Part shown: positions 1-9,021 of the stretch, piece by piece
Position numbering within the stretch: position 1 is the stretch's first letter
Layout: each line of letters opens with the position of its first letter
DNA from: Ruegeria lacuscaerulensis
GTDB lineage: Bacteria > Pseudomonadota > Alphaproteobacteria > Rhodobacterales > Rhodobacteraceae
Length of the DNA stretch: 64,000 nucleotides
Direction: 5' to 3'
Assembly (NCBI RefSeq): GCF_013034685.1
Contig: NZ_WQGO01000003.1
Span: forward strand, 372,001 to 436,000
Position numbers and translations under genes: made by a program
Notes under the pieces: generated by a model
What the model was told of the DNA's origin: nothing
Database searches by the model: none
The model's input: only the letters and a program-made list of their open reading frames with translations

Positions 1-129
1 GCGGACCGGTCCTTCCTTTCGATCGCAGATCGCTTTGTGTTTCTAAACGGAGAGCGCGTGGTTTTGAATGACACCGGAGAGGTCGGGCGCAGAAAGTTGA
101 AGGCCATTTTACAGGCAATGGAAAAATAA
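1..129 (+). CDS. Type I secretion ABC ATPase, C-terminal fragment
   Basis: An open frame enters from the left edge and stops with TAA at 127-129. The last 42 residues read ADRSFLSIADRFVFLNGERV and onward, which resembles the region after the H-loop in ABC ATPases (ADR...V.L..G). An HlyD-type gene starts one base after the stop, the usual prtD-prtE order of type I protein exporters. The family energises export of a substrate straight from cytoplasm to outside through an HlyD adaptor and a TolC channel. Only the tail is visible, so the subfamily assignment rests on the neighbour. Confidence 0.6.
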   Translation, partial: ADRSFLSIADRFVFLNGERVVLNDTGEVGRRKLKAILQAMEK

Positions 130-130
130 A

Positions 131-1459
131 ATGAGAGAGCAGACACAACAAAATTCGACCTCCGGTCCCACGGCAGGTTTAATAAATCGTCGTCGGATGC
201 GACCTCCAAGGGTGGCCGCGTTTTTGGCGCTGACGATCTCGGGCTTTTTGGGCGTGATACTAGTTCTGGCGGGGCAAACCAACGTTCCTCAAATCACGCG
301 GGCCCCGGGGACAATCTTGCCATTCGGGGACTATGCTCAGATCGAAACTCTGCACGGAGGCGTGGTCCGGGCCGTTCACGTGCGCAATGGCCAAACGGTC
401 GAGGCGGGCCAACTTTTGGTGGAATTGGACCATCCAGACCTTTCGCGTGAGCAGGACATTATGACGGGTCAGCTTTCAGCAATTATTCGTCAGACCGAAA
501 ATGCCAAAACCGTTTTGTCCATGCTAGACAGCGAGACTTTGCCAAGTGACCGCGCGCTTGATGAGATAAGGAGTAGAGGCCTGACCAATGCCGCGGCTAG
601 GCTGGATCTGTATTCCGAAAGCCAGACGATCCAGCAGGTATCGATCCAGCAGCAAGAGGGGACGCTGCGAATTTTGCAAGATGCAGCCGAACTGTCAGCA
701 GCACGGGTCGAAAGAAAACAAGATCTTCTGGCAAGATATGCACAGCTTAGGGCACGCGGATTGAAAACCCTGAGCGACTATCTTGAAGAGGAAGATGAGG
801 TTGAAGCGGTTCGAATTGCGGCATCGGACGCGCGGGTTCGGTTGGCCCAGGCGGAAAATGCGTTGAATTTGGCCCGCGCGTCTATGGCAGAGGAAACTCT
901 GGCTCTGCGCGAAGAGGTATTGACGAAACTTTCTGATCTGGATCAGGAAAGGGCAGAGCTTATTGCCGCTCTCAGGATAGTGGGAGCGCAGATCGCGAGC
1001 CTGGCCATCGTGGCTCCGGCCCGCGGAGTCGTTCAAGCTGCTGCCTATCCCAATCCGGGAGAGGTCATTGCGCCGGGTGAGGTGCTGTTCGAATTGTCGC
1101 CAACACATGACGCGCTATTGGTTGAGGCACGCATTCCAAACGCGGATATCGGTCATGTGGATACCAGTCAGCCAGTGTCCGTCAGCGTTGACACATTCGA
1201 TGTGCGCAGGTTCGGAAAGATCCAAGGGCGATTGCAAACTGTCTACCCCATGCCGCTTACCGATGAGAGGACCGGCGAGACCTATTTTCGCGCATCCTTT
1301 GTTTTGGCTGAAGGCAATGTGGGACGTGGACCTTATGAAAGGCCACTTCAGGCCGGGATGACGGTTGTGGCCGAGATGACGACAGGGGAGCAAACGCTGT
1401 TGTCCTATATGTTGAAACCTGTCCAGACGACTTTGGGCCGTGCTTTCAACGAAAGATAG
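131..1459 (+). CDS. HlyD family type I secretion periplasmic adaptor
   Basis: A 442-residue membrane fusion protein that would bridge an inner-membrane ABC exporter and an outer-membrane TolC channel. It has a short basic cytoplasmic N-terminus, one membrane helix at about residues 30-48, and a lipoyl-like half-motif near 75-97 (GGVVRAVHVRNGQTVEAGQL). A long helical coiled coil follows at about 105-285, then the second lipoyl half (IVAPARGVVQAA) and a beta-barrel C-terminus. These are the HlyD/PrtE features. It begins one base after the ATPase stop, so the two are probably one operon. No exported substrate gene is in view. Confidence 0.88.
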   Translation: MREQTQQNSTSGPTAGLINRRRMRPPRVAAFLALTISGFLGVILVLAGQTNVPQITRAPGTILPFGDYAQIETLHGGVVRAVHVRNGQTVEAGQLLVELDHPDLSREQDIMTGQLSAIIRQTENAKTVLSMLDSETLPSDRALDEIRSRGLTNAAARLDLYSESQTIQQVSIQQQEGTLRILQDAAELSAARVERKQDLLARYAQLRARGLKTLSDYLEEEDEVEAVRIAASDARVRLAQAENALNLARASMAEETLALREEVLTKLSDLDQERAELIAALRIVGAQIASLAIVAPARGVVQAAAYPNPGEVIAPGEVLFELSPTHDALLVEARIPNADIGHVDTSQPVSVSVDTFDVRRFGKIQGRLQTVYPMPLTDERTGETYFRASFVLAEGNVGRGPYERPLQAGMTVVAEMTTGEQTLLSYMLKPVQTTLGRAFNER

Positions 1460-1514
1460 TAGCCCGACCTGCGTGCCGCCTCATCTCGTCACGTAGGTCG
1501 AGCAGGCGATGAAT

Positions 1515-2270
1515 TTAGTTTTCGTTCGACAAAACCGCGCCACCCGTTTTGTTGCGGGATGCGGCACGCAGACGGTCCTTGAAAGTCTGGGTCGCGCTGT
1601 CTGCAACGTCAGCCTGCGTGACAATGGCATCAGATAGAAGAAACGTGGCACGCATTGCGACAGGTCCATCCACGACAATAAATTGAGTGTTGCTCGGGGA
1701 AATCGTCAGCCGGCCAGTGACCTCTACACTTTGGTGAATGTATTCGGGCATCCAATCCGTCTCCAGTTCGACGCGGATCATCTGGTTCGGAGGCGGCGGC
1801 GGTATATGGCTGCACATGCCTGGCCTCGGTACAAGGTATATGATTGAAGCACCGTTAGGAGCTTGAGGAGCCGGGATAGCATAGCCTTGAATTGTGGCGG
1901 CTTTACCCTCAAGATCGGGATTGCCTTGGGAACCGGCTTTCGCGCGCTGCGCGATCACATTGTCGCGCTGACTCAACAATCGGTCGATGTCGATCTTTTC
2001 AGCGGCAAGAGCATCTTCGGTTTCAAACAGATTTTGTTGCCACATCTGCCGTTCCTCGGCGGTGCCTACATCCTGTTGCAAGCGGCTGCGCAAACGCAGG
2101 ACGTAAACAAGATCATCGAACTGTTCCGGGCTGAGTGCGCGAAACGGGTCGTGAAAATCCTGTACGGATGGGTCGGGCAATTCAGACCAAAGCAATGGCG
2201 TCGCGGCCCATGTCCCGAGGGGCGCACACAATACTGAAAACGCACAGATCAAAACTGCTCGCAGGCGCAT
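1515..2270 (-). CDS. DUF3299 family exported protein
   Basis: A 251-residue protein with a cleavable signal peptide (MRLRAVLICAFSVLCAPLGTWA). The middle carries IIYLVPRPGMCSHIPPPPPN, which matches the DUF3299 hallmark of a Cys-His followed by a run of prolines. Family members are periplasmic proteins or lipoproteins of unknown role, often beside ABC exporters. A helical segment lies at about residues 60-110. The ATG at 2270 has AAAGG eight bases upstream. It converges on the HlyD gene and stands apart from the genes to its right. Confidence 0.7.
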   Translation of the reverse strand: MRLRAVLICAFSVLCAPLGTWAATPLLWSELPDPSVQDFHDPFRALSPEQFDDLVYVLRLRSRLQQDVGTAEERQMWQQNLFETEDALAAEKIDIDRLLSQRDNVIAQRAKAGSQGNPDLEGKAATIQGYAIPAPQAPNGASIIYLVPRPGMCSHIPPPPPNQMIRVELETDWMPEYIHQSVEVTGRLTISPSNTQFIVVDGPVAMRATFLLSDAIVTQADVADSATQTFKDRLRAASRNKTGGAVLSNEN

Positions 2271-2340
2271 CCCAACGGCCTTTCATGACTTAGAAAATAG
2301 CGGTCATTCAAATGTGAGAGATATCCGGGTAAACCGCAAA

Positions 2341-2766
2341 TCACGACACTGCAAACGCCCCCAATTGGTTCAGGCAGGGGGTGTGATAGGGTTCGAACAA
2401 GGCGACAAATTCCAGCGGTAGTCCGTCCTCTGCTGCACGGATGACATTAGTCGAAGTTGCAAATTTGTCGATGACGCTGTCGTCGATCTTGCCGAGGACG
2501 TCTTTTGCATAGGGCAATCGGTGCAGCCCGCTCCAATATCCCAAATCCAGAGCCTTCCCTTCAATCCCTTTCTCTAGAACGAATTCTTCGTAAGCATAGG
2601 CGAACTCAGTGGCCGCATCCTGTCGCGCGATCTGGGGGCCATAGATCCGGTTGATGACGTCAAGCGCGTGACCAGCAATGCCGTGCCCCTTGATCAGCCG
2701 GTAGGCAACACCTGCGCCAAGGGCACCAACCCCCAAGGCAAGAACGCGACGGCGCGACCAGCTCAT
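2341..2766 (-). CDS. Small Tat-signal-like protein coupled to a GMC oxidoreductase
   Basis: A 141-residue protein whose N-terminus (MSWSRRRVLALGVGALGAG) looks like a twin-arginine signal or anchor: consecutive arginines then a hydrophobic stretch. The rest is soluble and I do not recognise its family. The start ATG overlaps the stop of the upstream GMC gene as ATGA, which implies translational coupling. By analogy with small Tat subunits of gluconate and sorbitol dehydrogenases, it may carry the flavoprotein to the periplasm or act as its small subunit; this is inference from position. Confidence 0.65.
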   Translation of the reverse strand: MSWSRRRVLALGVGALGAGVAYRLIKGHGIAGHALDVINRIYGPQIARQDAATEFAYAYEEFVLEKGIEGKALDLGYWSGLHRLPYAKDVLGKIDDSVIDKFATSTNVIRAAEDGLPLEFVALFEPYHTPCLNQLGAFAVS

Positions 2767-4175
2767 GTGACAACCTCCGATGCTCTGAGGGATAGGGCGG
2801 AAATGGTCAAGGATGGGTTGGCAGGCGAGCAGGTCGGGAAAGCGCCCGAGCCCAGTACGAACAGGTTTGGAACCCCATGCAGGCGCAACCGATCGTCAAC
2901 CACCGATGACTCGGCCGAGGGACCCATGCGGTGCGTGCCTTGAATATGCGCCTGTGTGCGAATTTTTTCGTCCACTATCAGGTCCTCGATCGTGTCGGGG
3001 ATGATGTCCGGCAAGCCGTCAATCGCCCGTCGCAGGCCGCGCATCGCATAGTCGGTGTACCCGACCCATTCGATGACGGGTTCGTCGTCCTCCAGCAGGA
3101 CCCTGTTCTCTGCCATTGGAATATCATCGACGGTTAACCGGAGATGCAGTCGGTTGGCCCATTTGCCCTGTTCTCGCCGGATCGAGACCGGGGCGTTCAC
3201 GGTTTCGATCAGAACAGCGCCAGCCTCTGATCGGTCAATGTCATGGTAGAAATGATAACCATGCCCGGTTTCGGACGCACCGCCGTAGAAGGCTTTGATA
3301 TTTGCGGTGTCCAAAATGATGTCAACCTCACCTTGTTCATGAAGGTACGCACCCAGAGCTTTGTTTTTTATTCCTGATCTCAGCAAGATGGCAGCGTTGA
3401 ATATCCCGTTCGTTCCCAGCGCAATTGTGTTGCCGCGCAAACGAGCCTCAGCCCCGTCAGCAGTCTTGACCTGTACTGCGCGGGCCTGACCGCCTTCGAT
3501 ATCCACCGTGCGTACTTCGGTGCCCAACAGGTAGTGCGCGCCGGGATGTTCCAGCCGCTCGAACCCGTTCAGAATTGTAAATTTCGCGTCCACTGGGCAG
3601 ATGCGGCAGACTCCGTTTGCACAACACCGCGCTCGCGAGCCTCCGTTCGAGGTCGCGCTTGGCAAGGGCACCCATAGCGGGCTGTCTTCACGCAAAGCTA
3701 TGTCAGAGCGAGATGGCGCGTGGGGCGGATACGGAAACGGCGCACTGCGCGGCAGGATGTGATCGGATTGCCCACCGCAGACTTCAATCATCTCTTCGGC
3801 CTGAATCCAGAAAGGTTCAAGATCATCGTAGGTTATGGGCCAATCTTCGCCGATACCGAACTTGCTTTTCAGGATGAAATCATCGGGATGCAGACGCGGA
3901 GTGTTGCCCCACCAATAGTTCGAATTCCCGCCAAACAAGGTGAATGCAACCCATTCCTTGTGTGCGCCCGAGCTGTTGCGTTGCTCGATCTTTTCACGGA
4001 CGGCCCACCCATGCGCGATTTGGTCTGCATGAGAATAGTCCTGCCCTTTTTCGACAAACAGGATGTTAAGATGATCGGGCAAGCCGTGGGCGAAAAACAT
4101 CGCGGAAAAGCTGCTGCCTGCGATCACCACATCCCAATCGCGGGCGCTGGCTTGTTCAAGAGACAATAGGCGCAT
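2763..4175 (-). CDS. GMC family FAD-dependent oxidoreductase
   Basis: A 470-residue flavoprotein of the glucose-methanol-choline superfamily, which oxidises alcohols or sugars using FAD. The N-terminal Rossmann segment reads DVVIAGSSFSAMFFAHGL, so the second and third glycines of the usual GxGxxG are replaced. A cysteine-rich stretch (CCANGVCRICPVDAKFTI) lies near residue 195. The C-terminus has the typical HIQGTHRMG and ANPSLTISAL motifs that contain the active-site His and Asn. There is no signal peptide. It overlaps the small Tat-like gene by ATGA. The substrate cannot be predicted. Confidence 0.85.
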   Translation of the reverse strand: MRLLSLEQASARDWDVVIAGSSFSAMFFAHGLPDHLNILFVEKGQDYSHADQIAHGWAVREKIEQRNSSGAHKEWVAFTLFGGNSNYWWGNTPRLHPDDFILKSKFGIGEDWPITYDDLEPFWIQAEEMIEVCGGQSDHILPRSAPFPYPPHAPSRSDIALREDSPLWVPLPSATSNGGSRARCCANGVCRICPVDAKFTILNGFERLEHPGAHYLLGTEVRTVDIEGGQARAVQVKTADGAEARLRGNTIALGTNGIFNAAILLRSGIKNKALGAYLHEQGEVDIILDTANIKAFYGGASETGHGYHFYHDIDRSEAGAVLIETVNAPVSIRREQGKWANRLHLRLTVDDIPMAENRVLLEDDEPVIEWVGYTDYAMRGLRRAIDGLPDIIPDTIEDLIVDEKIRTQAHIQGTHRMGPSAESSVVDDRLRLHGVPNLFVLGSGAFPTCSPANPSLTISALSLRASEVVT

Positions 4176-4375
4176 CAGAACTCATTAACCTTATTAATCT
4201 TCACCTGTTGACCAAATTACAGGCTTCCGTCCGACCCGACCAGATCACGCGAGAATTGCGGCGGGGCAAGACAATCACTTTATGGTTTGCAATAATCAGG
4301 CCCTTGTCAATAAAGTTAAAGAGACGGCAATGCAGTCGCCTTGCCGGAATTGTTGTTGTTTGTTTGGTGTGTTCT

Positions 4376-4567
4376 TTGAAATTTGCTTTGAAAAGACGTC
4401 ATCTTCTTGGGGCTGTTGCCGCGGTGGTCATTGTCCCACCGGTTGCCAGGATTGCAATTTTGAAGTCGCGGGATAATCCGCTGCCTCCCATTTCCGATCC
4501 GAAAGTGGTTTTTGCTGATGGCTGGCTGTTGGATGCGAGCGACCTGGATGTGGACGGGTTGTCATGA
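4376..4567 (+). CDS. Small Tat-signal-like protein upstream of a second GMC oxidoreductase
   Basis: A short frame whose core reads LKRRHLLGAVAAVVIVPPVAR, another basic/twin-arginine plus hydrophobic N-terminus, followed by about 30 soluble residues. It ends in an ATGA overlap with the next GMC gene, the best argument that it is real. No ATG is available at a sensible place: I chose TTG at 4376, six bases after a weak GGTG; GTG 4367 or TTG 4388 are alternatives. The product (about 63 residues) may be an anchor or small subunit of the GMC enzyme. Confidence 0.5.
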   Translation: MKFALKRRHLLGAVAAVVIVPPVARIAILKSRDNPLPPISDPKVVFADGWLLDASDLDVDGLS

Positions 4568-6060
4568 TCCTGGATGCGCGCGCTGAAATCCCGGCGTTAG
4601 AGGGGCCCTATGACTGCTGCATCGTAGGCGCGGGGCCGGCTGGTATCGCGCTTGCGCTGAAACTGGCACAGGCGGGCCGTCGAGTGGTTCTTCTAGAGGC
4701 CGGAGACCGTGAGGTCACGCCCGACTCGCAGGACCTCTATGAGGGCGAAAATCTGGGCCTGGAATATTACCCTCTGTCTGCGCCCCGGCTGCGCGCGCTT
4801 GGGGGGACGACCGGTCATTGGGGCGGGCAATGTCTTTTGCTGGACCGGTCCGACTTTCTGCCGCGCCCGGACGTACCCCTCAGCGGATGGCCCATTCGGT
4901 ACGAGGATCTGGCCCCGTATCAGGCGGAAACAGCTAAACTTTTGCAAACAGGACAGTTCTCGGGCGGCTTCCGCAAACCGGTTGACGACAGCGGCACGCT
5001 GGATGTTGTTGAGCAGAGGTTCAGCTCTGACCGGGCGTTTTATGATATCGGCAACACGGACCCGGTACGCTTCGGTCCATTCTATCAGGGGCAATTGGAG
5101 GATGAGCCGAACATCGACCTTGTCTTGAATGCCAATGTGGTAGGGTTCGACGTCGATGGTGAGACCGGCCAAATCACGCAGGCGCAGATCCGTAACTATG
5201 GTGATGGCGAGGGGGCGGTGGCTGCCGGACGCTTTGTGCTGGCCATGGGCGGTTTGGAAAACAGCCGTATGCTGCTGCATCTGAACGCCCGGCAAAACAA
5301 CAGGTTCGGCAATCAGAACGACATGGTTGGTCGCTGTTTCATGGAGCATCCGGTAATCGACCATGAAACATACTTCATCACACGGCGTCTTTATTCTCAT
5401 TCCCCGACATGGGAATTCGAACGTCTGACGAGGCGCTCCCGCCCCGAGCTTGTGCTGAGTCCCAGCCAGGACCAGATGCTAAAAAACGGCTGGACCAACT
5501 CAGCCGTGCGGATGCGGCGACTAAGACGCAGAAAACTGCCGCCCGAAGAGCTGGGGGACACGGGCTTTATTAACGGCTTGAAATTCGATGAGGATTACTT
5601 TTTCACCAGCAACTCTCAGGTCACGGCTGAACAGCGCCCTAACCCTGCCAGCCGGGTTGTTCTGACCGATCAGCGGGATCGGTTTGATCTGAATACTGTC
5701 GGGCTGGACCTGCGGCTGATGCCCGAAGATATCGAGACCCTGCGCGGATCAACCATTGAAGTGGCCAAGTTCCTGATCCGAAACGGGCTGGGCCGGATGC
5801 GGATGGACCCCGCCTTGTGGAACCGCGATGCATTCGAAAACCTGCCGTTGGACTATGGCAGCCACCATATGGGCGGCGCGCGCATGTCCGAGACGCCCGA
5901 GACTGGTGTGGTCGATGCCAACTGTAAGGTGCATGGGGCCGCGAACCTCTATGTTGCAGGGTCAGGTGTGTTTGCGACCTGCGGCCACGCCAACCCCACG
6001 TTTACTATTGTACAACTGTCCCTGCGGCTGGCGGATCATTTGCTTGGGCCTTCTGCCTGA
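4564..6060 (+). CDS. GMC family FAD-dependent oxidoreductase
   Basis: A 498-residue flavoprotein of the GMC superfamily. The FAD motif is canonical (CCIVGAGPAGIALALKL, then LLEAGD at the end of the second strand). LGGTTGHWGGQCLLLD contacts FAD in this family. The C-terminus has SHHMGGARM and HANPTFTIVQLSLR, which carry the catalytic His/Asn pair. The closest functional types are fructose or choline dehydrogenase-like enzymes, but the substrate is not evident. It is coupled to the small gene upstream and followed after 66 bases by a MATE transporter, probably in the same transcript. Confidence 0.87.
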   Translation: MILDARAEIPALEGPYDCCIVGAGPAGIALALKLAQAGRRVVLLEAGDREVTPDSQDLYEGENLGLEYYPLSAPRLRALGGTTGHWGGQCLLLDRSDFLPRPDVPLSGWPIRYEDLAPYQAETAKLLQTGQFSGGFRKPVDDSGTLDVVEQRFSSDRAFYDIGNTDPVRFGPFYQGQLEDEPNIDLVLNANVVGFDVDGETGQITQAQIRNYGDGEGAVAAGRFVLAMGGLENSRMLLHLNARQNNRFGNQNDMVGRCFMEHPVIDHETYFITRRLYSHSPTWEFERLTRRSRPELVLSPSQDQMLKNGWTNSAVRMRRLRRRKLPPEELGDTGFINGLKFDEDYFFTSNSQVTAEQRPNPASRVVLTDQRDRFDLNTVGLDLRLMPEDIETLRGSTIEVAKFLIRNGLGRMRMDPALWNRDAFENLPLDYGSHHMGGARMSETPETGVVDANCKVHGAANLYVAGSGVFATCGHANPTFTIVQLSLRLADHLLGPSA

Positions 6061-6126
6061 CGGGGTTTTGGGGTTGAAGCCCTCTGTATTCCACTGGCAG
6101 GTTAGCCCCGCACAAGGGGGGCGTCC

Positions 6127-7530
6127 ATGACATCTCAAAGCTCGGGTCAGGCAGTCTTTCTGTCGGGCAGCCTGATGCGCCATGTCACGCGCATGTCATT
6201 GACCACCAGTATCGGCCTGATGGCGATCTTCGCTGTCGACTTCGTCGATATGGTGTTCATCTCGATGCTGGGGAACGACGCGCTGGCCGCTGCAGTGGGA
6301 TATGCCGGGACGTTGCTGTTCTTTACCAACTCGGTCAATGTCGGCCTTTCTATTGCCGCAGGAGCTCTGGTCTCGCGTGAGCTGGGGGCAGGGCGACCGG
6401 ATCAAGCCAGGCGGTTTGGCACCAGCGTAGCAGTGCTGGGCGCGATCACCGGCATGATCCTGTCCGCGCTAGTGCTGTGGAATCTTAGGGCCTTGTTATC
6501 GCTGTTGGGGGCCGAAGGTGAAGTGCTGGACCTTGCAGTGCGCTATAGCTCGATCATTCTTCCGACCATGTGGGTGATGGCGTTGGCCATGGCCGGGATG
6601 GCGGTCTTACGGGCCCATGGGGATGCGCGCCGTTCCATGCAGGCGACGATATTTGGTGGGCTGGTCAACGCGGTGCTGGATCCGATCCTGATCTTTGCGG
6701 TTGGGCTTGGGCTGGACGGGGCGGCGATAGCCTCGGTCATCGCGCGGGTCTGTATGCTGATAGCGGTGATGCGACCTGCGACAAAGGTGCATCGAGGGTT
6801 CGCGCGCCCTTCGCTTAAACAAGTGGTTCAGGATGTGCGCCCGGTGCGTGCCATTGCGGTACCTGCCGTATTAACCAACATAGCCACGCCCGTCGGTAAC
6901 GCCCTCGTCATCCGTGAGGTGGCGCAGTTCGGAACCGATGCTGTAGCCGGCATGGCGGTTATCGCACGGCTGATGCCGGTGGCGTTTTCGGTTGTGTTTG
7001 CCCTATCAGGCGCGATCGGTCCCATCGTTGGCCAGAACTATGGTGCGGGGCAGTATGATCGGGTGAAAGAGACGTTTCTGGCCGGGGTCAAATTCACCGC
7101 CATCTACGTTCTGCTGATGGCCGCTGTCTTGTTTGCCCTTCGAGGCCCAATTGCGGATCTGTTTCTGGCGCAGGGGGAAACGCGGGCGCTGATCTATCTG
7201 TTCTGCGGTCCTCTGGCGCTGGCGTCTTTCTTCAACGGGGTAATCTTTGTTGCCAATGCCAGCTTTAACAATCTGGGCCATCCCATCTATTCCACATGGG
7301 TCAATTGGGGGCGGCATACGTTGGGTACTTGGCCGTTTGCCGTGGTCGGAGGCATCCTTGCAGGCGCGCCCGGTGTCCTGATGGGGCAGGCGCTGGGGGG
7401 CGTTGTCTTTGCGGTTGTCTGCTGGGTGATGGTGCGCCGCGTTGTGTCAAAGCTCAGCACGCCGAAAAAGCCGGATCCGTTTGCGGGGCAGAACCGACTT
7501 CATGCGCTGTTTGGGCGGCGTGGTTGGTAA
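6127..7530 (+). CDS. MATE family multidrug/metabolite efflux transporter
   Basis: A 467-residue inner-membrane protein with about 12 predicted helices in two similar halves. The N-terminal half has the MATE pattern of an early Asp-rich helix (FAVDFVDMVFISMLG) and GYAGTLLFFTNSVNVGLSIAAGALVSRELGAG. The second half contains SGAIGPIVGQNYGAG, a strong MATE signature. Such proteins export cations, drugs or metabolites in exchange for Na+ or H+. It lies 66 bases after the GMC gene on the same strand, so it may export that enzyme's product; this is speculation. Confidence 0.88.
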   Translation: MTSQSSGQAVFLSGSLMRHVTRMSLTTSIGLMAIFAVDFVDMVFISMLGNDALAAAVGYAGTLLFFTNSVNVGLSIAAGALVSRELGAGRPDQARRFGTSVAVLGAITGMILSALVLWNLRALLSLLGAEGEVLDLAVRYSSIILPTMWVMALAMAGMAVLRAHGDARRSMQATIFGGLVNAVLDPILIFAVGLGLDGAAIASVIARVCMLIAVMRPATKVHRGFARPSLKQVVQDVRPVRAIAVPAVLTNIATPVGNALVIREVAQFGTDAVAGMAVIARLMPVAFSVVFALSGAIGPIVGQNYGAGQYDRVKETFLAGVKFTAIYVLLMAAVLFALRGPIADLFLAQGETRALIYLFCGPLALASFFNGVIFVANASFNNLGHPIYSTWVNWGRHTLGTWPFAVVGGILAGAPGVLMGQALGGVVFAVVCWVMVRRVVSKLSTPKKPDPFAGQNRLHALFGRRGW

Positions 7531-7536
7531 GCGGGA

Positions 7537-8625
7537 TCAGTTGCCGCTGTTTCGAGCCTCGAGCCGTTCAAGGTTAACTACTGTCGACAGCATCAATCGG
7601 TCGTGGCTCCAATCCTCGGTCTGTTGCACGGAGGCGGCACCAAAACCCAGCACGGTTGCAAAGACCAGCGTCAGGCCCAGAAACAGCACCGGAGTGCCAG
7701 AGCGGACCGAGGGAGCCTCGGCCAGCGCCATCACGCGTTGGCGCAACACGCGCTTTGCTTTGCCTCCCGTGACCAGCGCGACATTCAGAACCCGAGGGCT
7801 GCCCTTGCGCACCGTGCGGGCGCAATAGTCCAGCAGGCAAGCGGTATAGTCGCGCGCGTTGATCCCGCGGCGGGCAACCACGGATTGGTCGCAGGCCAGC
7901 TCGCGCAGACGGTCGAACTGATATTTCAGCACCAGATAGGCGGGGTTCCAGAACAGCAATGGGCGTAAAATTTCGAACCCCAGCTCCCACTCCACATCGC
8001 CCGCACGCACGTGCTGAAGCTCATGCGCCAGCGCAAAGCGCAATTCGCGCGGCGTGTCCAGCAGATGGCTGGGCAGGACAACATGGCGGCGACGAAGGCC
8101 GCGCACGGCAAAGGGCACGGCGATCCGGTCGGAGAGGCGTATATCGACCTTGGCCGAATGCCGCCACAAAAAGCTGGTCTGGATCGTTTCACGGATCGCC
8201 AGCCCATCGCGCAGGACGCGCACGGCATAGGCCGCGGCCATCACGATCACCAGACCGAAGATCGCGGACAGAACCGGATATGCACCGGAAACAAATACTT
8301 CGACCCAGCGTTCGCGTGTGTTCAAAAGCGCCTCGAATTGGGTCGCGGGCATAGCGATGTCGCCGCGCAGATAGGCGGCAACAGCGATGTCCCCCAAAGC
8401 AACGGTGCCATGGGCTGAGGTGAGTGCAAATGCCCCAATGGCCAGAACAGGGCTAAGAACGACGCAAAGGCACAGGGCCTTGAGCGCCTGAAGCTGCGCC
8501 ACAAAGCCATATTGCAGCCGCGTCCGACCCATAATGGCCCGCACGACCAGCCACACCAGTGCCGCGAGGGCCAGTACGATATTCCATTCCAGATACGCGT
8601 CGAGAACCGGTTTAACCGCCGTCAT
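7537..8625 (-). CDS. M56 (BlaR1-like) membrane metallopeptidase without sensor domain
   Basis: A 362-residue membrane protein with helices near residues 14-30, 45-68, 112-137 and 310-330. The zinc motif HELQH is at 201-205, inside the M56 block ELRFALAHELQHVRAGDVEWE shape. BlaR1/MecR1 proteins are about 600 residues with a penicillin-binding sensor at the C-terminus; here that domain is absent. The gene overlaps the BlaI-type repressor by 14 bases. The pair probably works as membrane protease plus cleavable repressor, answering some signal other than beta-lactam binding to a PBP domain. The inducer is unknown. Confidence 0.8.
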   Translation of the reverse strand: MTAVKPVLDAYLEWNIVLALAALVWLVVRAIMGRTRLQYGFVAQLQALKALCLCVVLSPVLAIGAFALTSAHGTVALGDIAVAAYLRGDIAMPATQFEALLNTRERWVEVFVSGAYPVLSAIFGLVIVMAAAYAVRVLRDGLAIRETIQTSFLWRHSAKVDIRLSDRIAVPFAVRGLRRRHVVLPSHLLDTPRELRFALAHELQHVRAGDVEWELGFEILRPLLFWNPAYLVLKYQFDRLRELACDQSVVARRGINARDYTACLLDYCARTVRKGSPRVLNVALVTGGKAKRVLRQRVMALAEAPSVRSGTPVLFLGLTLVFATVLGFGAASVQQTEDWSHDRLMLSTVVNLERLEARNSGN

Positions 8626-9007
8626 TGTGCAGTCTCCTTTCTACCAGTGCTCGAATTTCCTCCAGATCGGCTTCGCTCAGGCCCGCATCGTCTACCAGGC
8701 GCGCCACCAGCGAGGCAGGCGTGTCATCGAACAATGTACGCGAGAGGTTCTGCAACGACCGTGCCTGATATTTGTCTTTCTCCAGCAGCGGCGTATAGAT
8801 CAGCGTCTTGCCGTCCTTGCGGCTTTCGACAAAGCCTTTCTCGTCGAGAATCCGAAGGATGGTTGCGCCGGAGGTATAGGCCAGATTGCGTTCTGGAGGC
8901 AGACGATCAAGCACGTCACGGACCGAGCCCTGACCAAGTGCCCAGAGCTCATTCATGAACTCCAGCTCTACCTCGGTCAGAAGGTTTGTTGTCTTTTTCT
9001 TTCGCAT
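8612..9007 (-). CDS. BlaI/MecI/CopY family transcriptional repressor
   Basis: A 131-residue winged-helix repressor. The start is set at ATG 9007 (MRKKKTTNLLTEVELEFMNE), where BlaI-type similarity begins; an in-frame ATG at 9025 is possible, while the much longer upstream frame is not needed. The helix-turn-helix spans GSVRDVLDRLPPERNLAYTS and is followed by the wing (ILRILDEKGFVESRKDGKTL). The C-terminal half is the dimerisation helix bundle cleaved by BlaR1-type proteases in relatives. It overlaps the M56 peptidase gene, so they are one operon. A palindrome sits just upstream. Confidence 0.85.
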   Translation of the reverse strand: MRKKKTTNLLTEVELEFMNELWALGQGSVRDVLDRLPPERNLAYTSGATILRILDEKGFVESRKDGKTLIYTPLLEKDKYQARSLQNLSRTLFDDTPASLVARLVDDAGLSEADLEEIRALVERRLHNDGG

Positions 9008-9021
9008 CGGTCTTTCGTGTC

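Noticed and set aside
1..7530. Genomic island boundaries at the left end
   Set aside because: The region has accessory gene content, but no integrase, tRNA, direct repeat or insertion sequence is visible, so an island cannot be claimed.
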